A program made the position numbers and the translations under genes. The notes beneath the pieces are model-generated. The model made no database searches, was not told the DNA's origin, and worked only from the letters and a program-made list of their open reading frames with translations. Positions 24,340 through 32,584 of a stretch of 64,000 nt of DNA are shown one piece after another. The stretch is from Treponema sp. UBA4873 (GTDB lineage: Bacteria; Spirochaetota; Spirochaetia; Treponematales; Treponemataceae): the NCBI GenBank assembly GCA_002399405.1, contig DHDP01000011.1, positions 1 through 64,000 on the forward strand. Reading direction: 5' to 3'. Each line of letters opens with the position of its first letter. The first letter of the stretch is position 1.

Positions 24340-25941
24340 ATGACAGTAGAGGAAATTGCAGAAGAAATCAGAACCGGAAAAACCATACTCGGAATAGAGT
24401 TCGGTTCGACACGCATCAAGGCCGTTCTCATCAGCACACGGAACGAACCTGTTGCACAGGGAGCATTCGACTGGGAGAACTCCCTGACGGACGGCATATG
24501 GACGTATTCCCTCGGTGAAATCCACCGCGGGCTTTCGTCCGCATATGCCGCAATGAAAAAAGATGTGCAGTCAAAATACGGCGTAAAACTTACGAAGCTG
24601 CGCGCGATGGGTGTGAGCGCAATGATGCACGGCTACCTCGCATTCGACGGGAACACAAATCTGCTCGTCCCGTTCCGCACATGGCGCAATACGATTACCG
24701 GCGAAGCGTCCGCAAAGCTCTCGAGTCTGTTCAATTATCCGATCCCCGAACGCTGGAGCATTTCCCACCTGTATCAGGCAATTCTGAAAAACGAAAAACA
24801 CGTCTCCGACGTCGCATTCATCACGACGCTCGCAGGATACGTGCACTGGCAGCTCACGGGCAGAAAAGTACTCGGAACGGGCGACGCCTCAGGTATGTTC
24901 CCCATAGATACGGCAACAGGCACTTTCAACAAAAAAATGCTCGCGCAGTTCTCGGAGCTTATTGCCGGCAGACACTACGGCTGGAAGATAGACGACCTGC
25001 TGCCGGAAGTTCTCACAGCCGGAAAAAACGCAGGTACGCTCACGAAGGAAGGGGCGGCGCTGCTCGACGCAGACAAAGACCTTGAGAGCGGCGTTCCGCT
25101 CTGCCCGCCCGAGGGAGATGCAGGAACGGGCATGACGGCGACGAATTCGGTCGCAAAGCGCACGGGAAACGTCTCGGCGGGCACGTCGGTTTTCGCGATG
25201 GTCGTTCTCGAAAAAGATCTGTCGAAGGCGTACAGCGGGCAGATCGACCTTGTGACGACGCCGGACGGTTCGCTCACCGCAATGGCGCACGCGAACAACT
25301 GCACCGGCGAGTACGACAAATGGATAAAACTGTTCGGAGAAGCGGCGTCGGCGCTCGGCGCGCAGTTCGACAAGGGCAGACTGTACGACACGCTGCTCGA
25401 ACTTGCGCTCAAGGGCGACAAGGACTGCGGCGGACTTATCCCGTACAATTACATCTCAGGAGAGTCGATGACGGGTCTCAGCTCCGGCCGTCCGCTTTTC
25501 GTGCGCACGCAGAACTGCTCGTTCAATCTGGCGAACTTCATGCGCGCCCAGCTGTTCACAGCCCTCGGAGCGCTCCGCACGGGCATGGACATTCTCTTCG
25601 ACAGGGAAAGCGTCAGACTCGACACGCTTATCTGTCAGGGCGGATTCTTCAAGACGACCGACGTCGGCCTCAGAATAATGGCGGCAGCCATGCACACGCC
25701 GTGCGCGGCGCTCAGTACGGCCGGAGAAGGCGGTCCGTGGGGAATGGCGCTGCTCGCCTCGTATATGGTGAACGGCAAAGGACGCAAACTCGAACAGTAT
25801 CTCAACGAGGACGTGTTCGCTTCGAGTAAGTCGACGACAGTGCAGCCGGACGCGGAGGACGTCGAAGGATTTAATAAATTCTTTGCACGCTACACGAAAG
25901 GACTTGCGGTTGAAAAAGCGGCCGTCGGGAACATCGACTGA
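24340..25941 (+). CDS. araB: FGGY-family ribulokinase-like kinase
   Basis: A 533-residue carbohydrate kinase. The N-terminal ATPase fold has GIEFGSTRIKAVLI (phosphate 1), the middle GNVSAGTSVFAMVV (phosphate 2) and the C-terminal half LICQGGFFKTTDVGLRIMAA with TAGEGGPWGMALLASYM (adenosine). Between the regulator and AraD genes it most likely phosphorylates L-ribulose to L-ribulose-5-phosphate. Many relatives are annotated only as FGGY ATPases or xylulokinase-like, so the symbol rests on context. GGAG site before the ATG. Confidence 0.82.
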   Translation: MTVEEIAEEIRTGKTILGIEFGSTRIKAVLISTRNEPVAQGAFDWENSLTDGIWTYSLGEIHRGLSSAYAAMKKDVQSKYGVKLTKLRAMGVSAMMHGYLAFDGNTNLLVPFRTWRNTITGEASAKLSSLFNYPIPERWSISHLYQAILKNEKHVSDVAFITTLAGYVHWQLTGRKVLGTGDASGMFPIDTATGTFNKKMLAQFSELIAGRHYGWKIDDLLPEVLTAGKNAGTLTKEGAALLDADKDLESGVPLCPPEGDAGTGMTATNSVAKRTGNVSAGTSVFAMVVLEKDLSKAYSGQIDLVTTPDGSLTAMAHANNCTGEYDKWIKLFGEAASALGAQFDKGRLYDTLLELALKGDKDCGGLIPYNYISGESMTGLSSGRPLFVRTQNCSFNLANFMRAQLFTALGALRTGMDILFDRESVRLDTLICQGGFFKTTDVGLRIMAAAMHTPCAALSTAGEGGPWGMALLASYMVNGKGRKLEQYLNEDVFASSKSTTVQPDAEDVEGFNKFFARYTKGLAVEKAAVGNID

Positions 25942-25959
25942 AATCAGAAGGAGGAACGT

Positions 25960-26682
25960 ATGGCGGATAAATATCAGACAATCAGGGAACAGGCTTACGA
26001 AGCCAACATGGAGATTCCGGCGCAGCACCTCGCATTGTACACGTGGGGCAACGTCTCCGCATTCGACGCAGCGCTCGGCGTTTTTGCAATCAAACCGTCG
26101 GGAGTACCGTATCCGGAGCTCACGCCGGAAAGCATGGTCGTCGTCGATCTTGACGGCAGAATAGTGGAAGGCAGTCTCCGGCCGTCTTCTGACACGCCGA
26201 CGCACGTCGTGCTCTACCGCGAATTCGCGGTAAAAGACGGCGTCAAAATCGGCGGCATCATCCACACGCATTCGACAGCGGCCGTCTCGTGGGCGCAGGC
26301 AGTACGCCCGGTACCGCTGTTCGGCACAACGCACGCCGACCACATCCAGACGGCAGTACCGTGTACGCCGTACCTTTCGAGGGAAGCGGTGGAACGCGAC
26401 TATGAAAAAGAGACGGGAGACCTCATCGTAAGCCACTTCAAAGAACACGGACTGAATCCGGCGGAGGTGAACATGGTACTCGTCGGCGGACACGGACCGT
26501 TCGCATGGGGAGCAGACGCGGCAAAGGCTGTATACAACGGAGCCGTGCTTGAGGAAATCTGCAAAATGGCGCTCAACACGGTCACTATAAATCCGGGAGC
26601 AACGCCGCTGCCGGACTACATCGTGAACAAGCACTACCAGCGCAAACACGGACCGAATGCATATTACGGACAAAAGAAGTAA
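25960..26682 (+). CDS. araD: L-ribulose-5-phosphate 4-epimerase
   Basis: A 240-residue zinc enzyme of the class II aldolase/AraD fold, converting L-ribulose-5-phosphate to D-xylulose-5-phosphate. TWGNVSAFD, IKPSGVPYPELTPESMVVVD and IHTHSTAAVSWAQAV (zinc His pair) are present, as is GTTHADH with the further zinc His. It follows the kinase by 18 bases with a strong AGGAGGAACGT site. The L-arabinose isomerase needed for the first step is not in the window. Confidence 0.95.
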   Translation: MADKYQTIREQAYEANMEIPAQHLALYTWGNVSAFDAALGVFAIKPSGVPYPELTPESMVVVDLDGRIVEGSLRPSSDTPTHVVLYREFAVKDGVKIGGIIHTHSTAAVSWAQAVRPVPLFGTTHADHIQTAVPCTPYLSREAVERDYEKETGDLIVSHFKEHGLNPAEVNMVLVGGHGPFAWGADAAKAVYNGAVLEEICKMALNTVTINPGATPLPDYIVNKHYQRKHGPNAYYGQKK

Positions 26683-26712
26683 ACATACGCAATTATACGC
26701 GGAGTACGCTGT

Positions 26713-26811
26713 TTATCAGAAAAAATTACGCTGCGTTACCTCGTACAGAAAAGCAGGGAGCGAAGCGGACTGTTTTCTGTACGAGGCAGCTAAGTGTGTA
26801 ATTTCTGATAA
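26713..26811. repeat. 99-bp two-stem palindrome (terminator-like)
   Basis: Outer arms TTATCAGAAA...TTAC (26713) and GTAATTTCTGATAA (ending 26811) enclose inner perfect 14-bp arms CCTCGTACAGAAAA (26739-26752) and TTTTCTGTACGAGG (26773-26786). The loop GGAGCGAAGCGG resembles those of the cassette attC sites, but there are no RYYYAAC/GTTRRRY ends. It lies between the convergent araD and phosphoesterase genes. Confidence 0.75.
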
Positions 26812-26843
26812 GCAGAAGGTATCCGTGTATATTTACCGTATCC

Positions 26844-27689
26844 TTATTTCGACACCAGCTTTTCCGTCACTGTGCCGGCTGTCTCGTTTACGGTGACGAG
26901 AGCCCACTGCCCTTTTTCAAGAAATCCGGGAACGTTGTATTCTATAAATCCGAGATCCGTGCGGCTGTATTCGTGCGTGTGGCCGTCGAGCAGCAGCTTT
27001 ACGTTGTTGTCAGCAAAATACGATATGAGCAGATTGCGTTCGACCGAATCCTGCAGGCAGAAGTAAAATTTTCCCTGCGCGTATACAGGATAATGCATGG
27101 AGACGATTTTCGGTGCGCTGTCGCTTTCAAGCGCGTCTATAAGGATGCTGTACTGATGCGTCCCGAGTGTACCGTTTCCGGTGTCGAGGAAATACCAGCT
27201 GAAGTTATTCGTCTTAAAATGATAGAACGACGTTTTCGGATAGACGATTTTTTTCCAGTACTGCCAGCCGTCGTTGTACAGATCGTGGTTGCCGAGCACG
27301 GAATACACTTCCGGACCGTACTCCCTGATTTTGTCGCAGAAGGCGTTGTAATCCTCCATTTCACTTTCATAGCCGTGTTCGGCAATGTCTCCGAGACAGA
27401 GTACGAACTTAGGCAGCGCGGATTCGTGTTCCAGCCCGTCGAGCCAGACAAGGAATGCATCGTCAACACCGCGGCTTTTGTCCGCACCGAAATGGACGTC
27501 CGTGATAACCGCGACGGTATACGACGTGTCGCTTTCCGAAACGGTCGAAGGAGTATCAAGCTGCGCGAGCGACCCCGCACGTGTCCGGACAGTATCCTCT
27601 CTGCCGAAAAAATTATATAGTCCGTACGCGCAGGACGACAGAAAAACGGCGGCCGGAATCAGTAAGCTGATGATCAGTATCTTTCTCAT
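26844..27689 (-). CDS. Metallophosphoesterase, lipoprotein
   Basis: A 281-residue calcineurin-like phosphoesterase. All metal motifs are visible: ITDVHFGAD (D-x-H), CLGDIAEHG (GD), VLGNHDLY (GNHD), SMHYPVY and LLDGHTHEYS (GH-x-H). The N-terminus (MRKILIISLLIPAAVFLSSC) is a lipoprotein signal, so it acts outside the cytoplasm. Its ATG overlaps the stop of the upstream gene (ATGA), meaning coupled translation. The substrate is unknown. Confidence 0.88.
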   Translation of the reverse strand: MRKILIISLLIPAAVFLSSCAYGLYNFFGREDTVRTRAGSLAQLDTPSTVSESDTSYTVAVITDVHFGADKSRGVDDAFLVWLDGLEHESALPKFVLCLGDIAEHGYESEMEDYNAFCDKIREYGPEVYSVLGNHDLYNDGWQYWKKIVYPKTSFYHFKTNNFSWYFLDTGNGTLGTHQYSILIDALESDSAPKIVSMHYPVYAQGKFYFCLQDSVERNLLISYFADNNVKLLLDGHTHEYSRTDLGFIEYNVPGFLEKGQWALVTVNETAGTVTEKLVSK

Positions 27690-28432
27690 TTGAATTCCCA
27701 CCTTGTAAACAGACGGAGTTCAATACCGGCGAGATACGAAGAAAGCGTCATCATGTCGATGTACTGAATGTTGAATTCAGCTCCGGCAGTAATTCCGTAA
27801 GGAAAACGCCAGTCGAATCCCGTCATAAAGTCGGGAGCCCAGAACAGCAGATACTGATACGTCGAATACGAACTGATGCTGAAATAAAAATCAAGATGCT
27901 CAAGGACGAACCAGCTCCACTGCGTATTGACTGCAAGGCTGTTGTTCGTAAGCCAGGGAATATATTCCTGTACGGCATAAATCCGCGTCCATTTGCGGAA
28001 ATAATCGACATCGGCTGTCATAGTAAAAGCCCGGTGTTTATACCTGAAGAACAATCCGGCAAGCATATCCTGCTCGAAAAAAATTTTGTCGTACGCAAGA
28101 AAATGATACGTAATGCCGACGCCCGCATTCAGCCTGTTCCAGAAAAGCGGCCAGTACACTGCACGCGTCGTAAAATCCACGGTCTTTGCTGAAAAACGGA
28201 AACCAGTTTCGCCGAACAGCTGCGGCGTTTCAAGTTTGTACGACACGACGTACGAAGGAATAATTAAATGCTGCGAATCAACATACGGAGAAAACCCCGT
28301 ATTATTGTTCAGCACTACGGCACCGGAAACAGTATGGTCCATATCCGGCGTAAACCACACAATCTGCGCGAAACACAGTGCCCCGCAGACGGACAGAAGT
28401 GCCGCAGAAATAATTTTTTTCAAAAACTGCAT
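27686..28432 (-). CDS. Outer-membrane beta-barrel-like protein
   Basis: A 248-residue protein with a cleavable signal peptide (MQFLKKIISAALLSVCGALC, cut near FAQ). The body alternates aromatic and polar residues in many short strands (for example TTRAVYWPLFWNRLNAGVGI), the pattern of a small outer-membrane barrel, ending in FTRWEFK. I do not recognise a named family. It is followed by the phosphoesterase gene with a 4-base overlap. Confidence 0.65.
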   Translation of the reverse strand: MQFLKKIISAALLSVCGALCFAQIVWFTPDMDHTVSGAVVLNNNTGFSPYVDSQHLIIPSYVVSYKLETPQLFGETGFRFSAKTVDFTTRAVYWPLFWNRLNAGVGITYHFLAYDKIFFEQDMLAGLFFRYKHRAFTMTADVDYFRKWTRIYAVQEYIPWLTNNSLAVNTQWSWFVLEHLDFYFSISSYSTYQYLLFWAPDFMTGFDWRFPYGITAGAEFNIQYIDMMTLSSYLAGIELRLFTRWEFK

Positions 28433-28462
28433 TCAAACCTCTCTCCATTCTCTTTACGCAGC

Positions 28463-29917
28463 CTACCGATCCGAACCGCGGAACTGCCCGGCCACATATC
28501 CGGGATCCTTCGTCCGCACAAGCGCACCGTCTTCCAGTCCGCACCCGATATACAGCACGCACGGATGACCGTCGAACGCCCATTCGCGGAGCGTCCCCGT
28601 TTCAGGATCGATAAGCTGCCACGTCCCGGGTTTCACAGTCTGCACTGCTTTATCCGGCGTAATGATATCAAGCTCCTGACTTACGTCCGTCTTGTTAAGC
28701 GGTGTAAAGCTGTACATGTGCCAGCCCTCTTTCCGCTGCGCAGCGACGGGAACTTTTTCCGGATGCTGATGCAGATCCCTGTCGCGAGCGGCTCGTGCTT
28801 CCCTGCAGAGCGCGTTCAGCTGCCGGTCGAATTCTGCCGCGGTCTCCGTACCGGCGCAGAACACGACGTTCTGCTCATCGTCAGTCAGCTCCGTTCCGAT
28901 TTCGGCTGCAAGCAGATACGGGCTGTCGGAAGCGCCCGACGTCGTTTTATCCGCATCCCCGCGGCCGTAGTAGAAACCCGTCGTAGATTCGCGGTGCGCG
29001 ACGTTGTCGAGCTCGGCAATAAAAGGCACCGCTTCCTCTTCCGATATTTTTCCGTCGAGCGCGTCGAGCGCCTTGCGGTACGCCCGCGTTACGAGCGCGA
29101 CGTAGTAAACGCTTTTCATGCGGCCTTCAATCTTGAGCGAGTCGATTCCCGCTGCTTTCATGTCCGCAAGGTGCGATATCATGCTGATATCCTTGCTTGA
29201 AAGAACCGCGGTGAAGTCCTCTCCTTCGTATACGGGAAAATATTCGCCGGGGCGCTTTCCTTCCTCCAGCGACAGAAATCCCGACTCGGCAAGCTTTTTT
29301 GCGTCGCGCGCCACAACGCCGTAATTCCAGCGGCACGTGTGCGAACAGAAACCGCTCTGAGCGCTGCGCCCCGTCAGATACGCGCTCATAAGGCAGCGGC
29401 CGGCATACGCGATGCACATAGCGCCGTGGCAGAACGCCTCAAGCTCCATGTCGGGCACTGCGTCCTTTATCTGTCTGATTTCGTCGAGCGACACTTCACG
29501 CCCCAGAACGACGCGCTTAAATCCGAGACTTTTGTACATCTTCACCGCTTCGTAATTGATGCAGCTCGCCTGCGTGCTCACGTGAAGCGCCGCATCGGGA
29601 AATTCCTTCTGCAGAAGGGGCACAATCCCCAGGTCCTGCACGATGAACGCGTCTATCGGATAGAGCCGGAAATAGTCAATATTATTTTTGAACGCTTCGA
29701 TGTCGTTGTTATGAAAAGAAATGTTAAGCGCACAGTGAAGTTTCCTTCCCGGAAAACGCTTTTTCAAATCGGTAACTTTTTTATATTCGTCGTCGTAGAA
29801 GTTGTCCGCTTTGACGCGGAGCGAAAATTTTTTCAGACCGATATACGCCGCATCCGCCCCGTACGCATACGCGTAGTATAATTTTTCCGCATTGCCGGCA
29901 GGTGACAGAAGCTCCAT
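28463..29917 (-). CDS. U32 family protein (TrhP-like)
   Basis: A 484-residue U32 peptidase-family protein. MELLSPAGNAEKLYYAYAYG at the N-terminus and ELEAFCHGAMCIAYAGRCLM with SGFCSHTCRWNYG (the four-Cys cluster) are diagnostic. So is KIEGRMKSVYYVALVTRAYR. Relatives hydroxylate tRNA uridine 34 (TrhP) using prephenate and an Fe-S cluster, although the family was first called a collagenase. The ATG at 29917 has AGGTG upstream; three residues earlier would need GTG. Confidence 0.92.
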   Translation of the reverse strand: MELLSPAGNAEKLYYAYAYGADAAYIGLKKFSLRVKADNFYDDEYKKVTDLKKRFPGRKLHCALNISFHNNDIEAFKNNIDYFRLYPIDAFIVQDLGIVPLLQKEFPDAALHVSTQASCINYEAVKMYKSLGFKRVVLGREVSLDEIRQIKDAVPDMELEAFCHGAMCIAYAGRCLMSAYLTGRSAQSGFCSHTCRWNYGVVARDAKKLAESGFLSLEEGKRPGEYFPVYEGEDFTAVLSSKDISMISHLADMKAAGIDSLKIEGRMKSVYYVALVTRAYRKALDALDGKISEEEAVPFIAELDNVAHRESTTGFYYGRGDADKTTSGASDSPYLLAAEIGTELTDDEQNVVFCAGTETAAEFDRQLNALCREARAARDRDLHQHPEKVPVAAQRKEGWHMYSFTPLNKTDVSQELDIITPDKAVQTVKPGTWQLIDPETGTLREWAFDGHPCVLYIGCGLEDGALVRTKDPGYVAGQFRGSDR

Positions 29918-29929
29918 AGTATTCACCTG

Positions 29930-30931
29930 CTACGCATCGGCCCTGATGCTGTTCTCGAGGCGCGGCTTGTTGTCAAACAGCTCCACGTTCATTTTGTCCG
30001 CAGAGGAAACGACCTGGCCGATTTTTTCTATGGCAAGATGCGTTTCCCACAGGCAGTCGTCGGAAAGCTGGAACGAATGCATCATCCCGGGCCAGACGTC
30101 GAGCTCGCACTTCACTCCCGCAGCTCCGAGCAGCGCCTTGAATTTTTTCGCATCGCCGAGCAGAATTTCCTTCTCTCCCATCTGAATGTAAACGGGAGGA
30201 AAGCCCGAAAGCAGCTCTTTCGCGGATTTCAGCGGAGACACAAGCGGATTTGCAAGATTCGACGCGTACGTATACACTTCGCCGCAGCGGTACAACGATT
30301 CGCTGGACAGTATTTCGTCTCCCGTTTTCTTCCCGTCCGCAAGGTGGGAATCGTCCGACATGTCCAGCCACGGAGAAAGCAGAATTACGTGCGAAATACA
30401 GCTGCGGTACCGTTCGCGCAGATTGAACAGCAGCGCCATCGCAACGGATGCGCCCGAGCCGTCGGCCGCAATGATAATGTCGGGCACCGAAGGTTTTTCG
30501 CCAGGTGATGAATCAAGCGAGCATGCGACCTGTTCTTCCGTAAAAAACGCGCGGAACACAGCCTGTACGTCTTCAACGGCGGCAGGAAAAGGATGAGCCG
30601 GAGCCAACCGGAATTCGGGAACGACAACGCGGCTGTATGCTTTGTTTGCAATCCTCGCGCAGAACGTACGCCACGAAGCGCGGGAACCTCCGACGAACGA
30701 ACCGCCGTGAATGTACATCATGATGCGCCGCGAAGAATAAATTTCCGGCACCAGAACATCGCATACGACGCCGCCGTAATTATGCTCTGAACATTCAACG
30801 CGATTAGGCAGAACAGGACATGCGTACGCCTCTTCTATTCTGTTTCTGAACGAGTTAACATCTGATTTCGGAGTATAAACAAGGAGCTTTAATTTTTTTA
30901 CAGCCGCCCTTCTGTCATGAGCTATACCCAT
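29930..30931 (-). CDS. Alpha/beta hydrolase (HSL-type esterase)
   Basis: A 333-residue hydrolase. MMYIHGGSFVGGSRASWRTF holds the HGG oxyanion motif. The nucleophile elbow reads IAADGSGASVAMALL (G-x-S-x-G form D-G-S-G-A), and MGEKEILLGDAKKF and GMMHSFQLSD supply the acid and His. It lacks a signal peptide, so it is cytoplasmic. It shares a short divergent region with metA and is followed 12 bases later by the U32 gene. The start at 30931 has no clear ribosome-binding site, but a TATACT box ends 7 bases upstream. Confidence 0.85.
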   Translation of the reverse strand: MGIAHDRRAAVKKLKLLVYTPKSDVNSFRNRIEEAYACPVLPNRVECSEHNYGGVVCDVLVPEIYSSRRIMMYIHGGSFVGGSRASWRTFCARIANKAYSRVVVPEFRLAPAHPFPAAVEDVQAVFRAFFTEEQVACSLDSSPGEKPSVPDIIIAADGSGASVAMALLFNLRERYRSCISHVILLSPWLDMSDDSHLADGKKTGDEILSSESLYRCGEVYTYASNLANPLVSPLKSAKELLSGFPPVYIQMGEKEILLGDAKKFKALLGAAGVKCELDVWPGMMHSFQLSDDCLWETHLAIEKIGQVVSSADKMNVELFDNKPRLENSIRADA

Positions 30932-30981
30932 GCCAATCAGTATAGCAAAATACAACTCCTTCTGCTATACTATGTTAAATT

Positions 30982-31890
30982 ATGCCTATAAAAATACAAT
31001 CGGATCTGCCCGCGTGCAGCATCCTTGAACATGAAAATGTCTTCGTTATGACCGATAAACGGGCCCTTATGCAGGATATACGTCCGCTTAAAATCGCCAT
31101 CGTCAACCTTATGCCGGCGAAAGAAACGACAGAAACACAGATACTCCGTCTTCTGGCGAACACGCCGCTTCAGGTTGAAATATCGCTTATCCGTATGGAA
31201 AATCATGTGTACAAGCATACCGGAGAGGAATACCTTGAAAAATTCTACATCAGTTCAAGCGAGCTCTTCAGACAGAAATTCGACGGTATGATAGTTACCG
31301 GTGCGCCGGTGGAACAGCTTCCCTTCGAACAGGTCGATTACTGGGACGAGCTCTGCGGAATCATGGACTACGCGAAGACGAACGTATTCTCGACGCTGTA
31401 CGTATGCTGGGGTTCCTTCGCAGGGCTCTATCATCTGTACGGAATTCCGAAATATCCGACGGATAAGAAATTATTCGGCATATTCATGAACAGGCGGCTT
31501 ACGAACGCCGAGCCGCTTCTGCGCGGATTCGACGACGAGTTTCCTATTCCGCAGTCGCGCCACACGACAATCCGCTTCGAGGATGTCGCGAAGCGTCAGG
31601 AACTCACGGTGCTTGCCGCGTCGGAGGAAGCCGGAGCAACGCTCATCAAGTCGAAGGACAACCGCGAAATTTTCATGACGGGCCATCTCGAGTACGATAC
31701 GGGCACGCTGTCGGACGAATACCGGCGCGACAAAAAGAAGAATCTTCCCATTGAAATTCCGCAGCACTACTTCCCGGGCGACGATCCTGATAAACCGCCG
31801 CTTTCCACGTGGAGGAGCACCGCGCACCTGTTCTACTCCAACTGGCTCAACTACTACGTGTATCAGGAAACACCGTTCAATTTTGTGTAA
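30982..31890 (+). CDS. metAA: Homoserine O-acetyltransferase (MetA family)
   Basis: A 302-residue enzyme making O-acetyl-L-homoserine for methionine synthesis. The catalytic Cys142 is in TLYVCWGSFAG, and the His and Glu of the triad are in TGHLEYD. Residue 111 is Glu (TGAPVEQLPFEQVDYW); in MetA, Glu111 goes with acetyl-CoA use and Gly with succinyl-CoA. So despite being a MetA-fold homologue, it should be an acetyltransferase. No ribosome-binding site; TATACT ends 10 bases before the ATG. Confidence 0.93.
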   Translation: MPIKIQSDLPACSILEHENVFVMTDKRALMQDIRPLKIAIVNLMPAKETTETQILRLLANTPLQVEISLIRMENHVYKHTGEEYLEKFYISSSELFRQKFDGMIVTGAPVEQLPFEQVDYWDELCGIMDYAKTNVFSTLYVCWGSFAGLYHLYGIPKYPTDKKLFGIFMNRRLTNAEPLLRGFDDEFPIPQSRHTTIRFEDVAKRQELTVLAASEEAGATLIKSKDNREIFMTGHLEYDTGTLSDEYRRDKKKNLPIEIPQHYFPGDDPDKPPLSTWRSTAHLFYSNWLNYYVYQETPFNFV

Positions 31891-31892
31891 AC

Positions 31893-31928
31893 AAAAAGGC
31901 TGTCCGCAAACACGGGACAGCCTTTTTT
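31893..31928. terminator. Bidirectional terminator between metA and efp
   Basis: AAAAAGGCTGTCC (31893) pairs with GGGACAGCCTTTTTT (ending 31928) around an 8-base loop; there are T-tracts on both strands and it lies between convergent genes. Confidence 0.92.
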
Positions 31929-31948
31929 GGGCAATCATCAGCCGGAAA

Positions 31949-32518
31949 TCAGTCTTTTGCGCGCTCGACGAATGAACCGTCGCGTGTATCGATGACGATG
32001 CGTTCGCCGGAATCGATGAAAAGCGGAACGTTTACCTCGATTCCCGTGTCAATCGTTGCGGGTTTCGTTGTCTTGCCGCTCGTGTTGCCCTTTACCCCCG
32101 GTTCGCAGTACGTAATCTGGCGCGTAACGTTTACCGGAAGTTTTACGCCGACAGGTTTTTCGTTGTAGAATGTGATGGTGATATCGACGTCGTCGTCGGG
32201 AGAAATATAACCCGCGTTGTCCCCAAGATCTTCCTTGCTCATGCGGAGCTCATCCCACGTTTCCTGATCCTGGAATACAAAATCATCGCCGTCGATGTAA
32301 GAAAGTTTCATCGTTTTCTCATCGAGGTCGACTTCATCAAATTTTTCGCCTGCGTCGAGACCGACATCCTGTGTCTGACCGGTAACGACGTTTTTTACAC
32401 GAAGGCGAGTAACCATTCCGGCGCGTCCTGATTTCTGACCAAGCATGCGCTGTACCATAAGCGGCTGATTCTCATACATGAATGCTGCGCCGACTTTAAT
32501 TTCTGCTGTTGTTAACAT
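31949..32518 (-). CDS. efp: Elongation factor P, arginine type
   Basis: A 189-residue EF-P with the three-domain layout (KOW-like 1-65, OB 66-130, C-terminal OB ending IVIDTRDGSFVERAKD). It helps the ribosome at polyproline stretches. The modified loop reads GQKSGRAGMV with Arg at position 32, the same position rhamnosylated by EarP in Pseudomonas and Neisseria. The gene for an EarP homologue lies immediately upstream on the same strand. It has its own promoter near 32556-32584. Confidence 0.95.
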   Translation of the reverse strand: MLTTAEIKVGAAFMYENQPLMVQRMLGQKSGRAGMVTRLRVKNVVTGQTQDVGLDAGEKFDEVDLDEKTMKLSYIDGDDFVFQDQETWDELRMSKEDLGDNAGYISPDDDVDITITFYNEKPVGVKLPVNVTRQITYCEPGVKGNTSGKTTKPATIDTGIEVNVPLFIDSGERIVIDTRDGSFVERAKD

Positions 32519-32555
32519 TATATCTACCCTCTAAAAAGGACTAAAGAATGCTATT

Positions 32556-32584
32556 AGTATAGTAGAATTCCGCAGTTATATCAA
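32556..32584 (-). promoter_or_regulatory. efp promoter
   Basis: On the minus strand TTGATA (32584-32579), a 17-bp spacer and TATACT (32561-32556) precede efp by about 38 bases. The -35 box lies in the 3' end of earP, so efp can be made apart from earP. Confidence 0.7.

Noticed and set aside
25456..26673. 405-codon open frame on the minus strand opposite araB and araD
   Set aside because: It is antisense to two clear enzymes and its Arg/Val/His-rich composition is that of a shadow frame; no family resemblance or ribosome-binding site.
28268..29200. 310-codon plus-strand frame opposite the U32 gene
   Set aside because: Antisense shadow of the U32 and barrel genes; arginine-rich and featureless.
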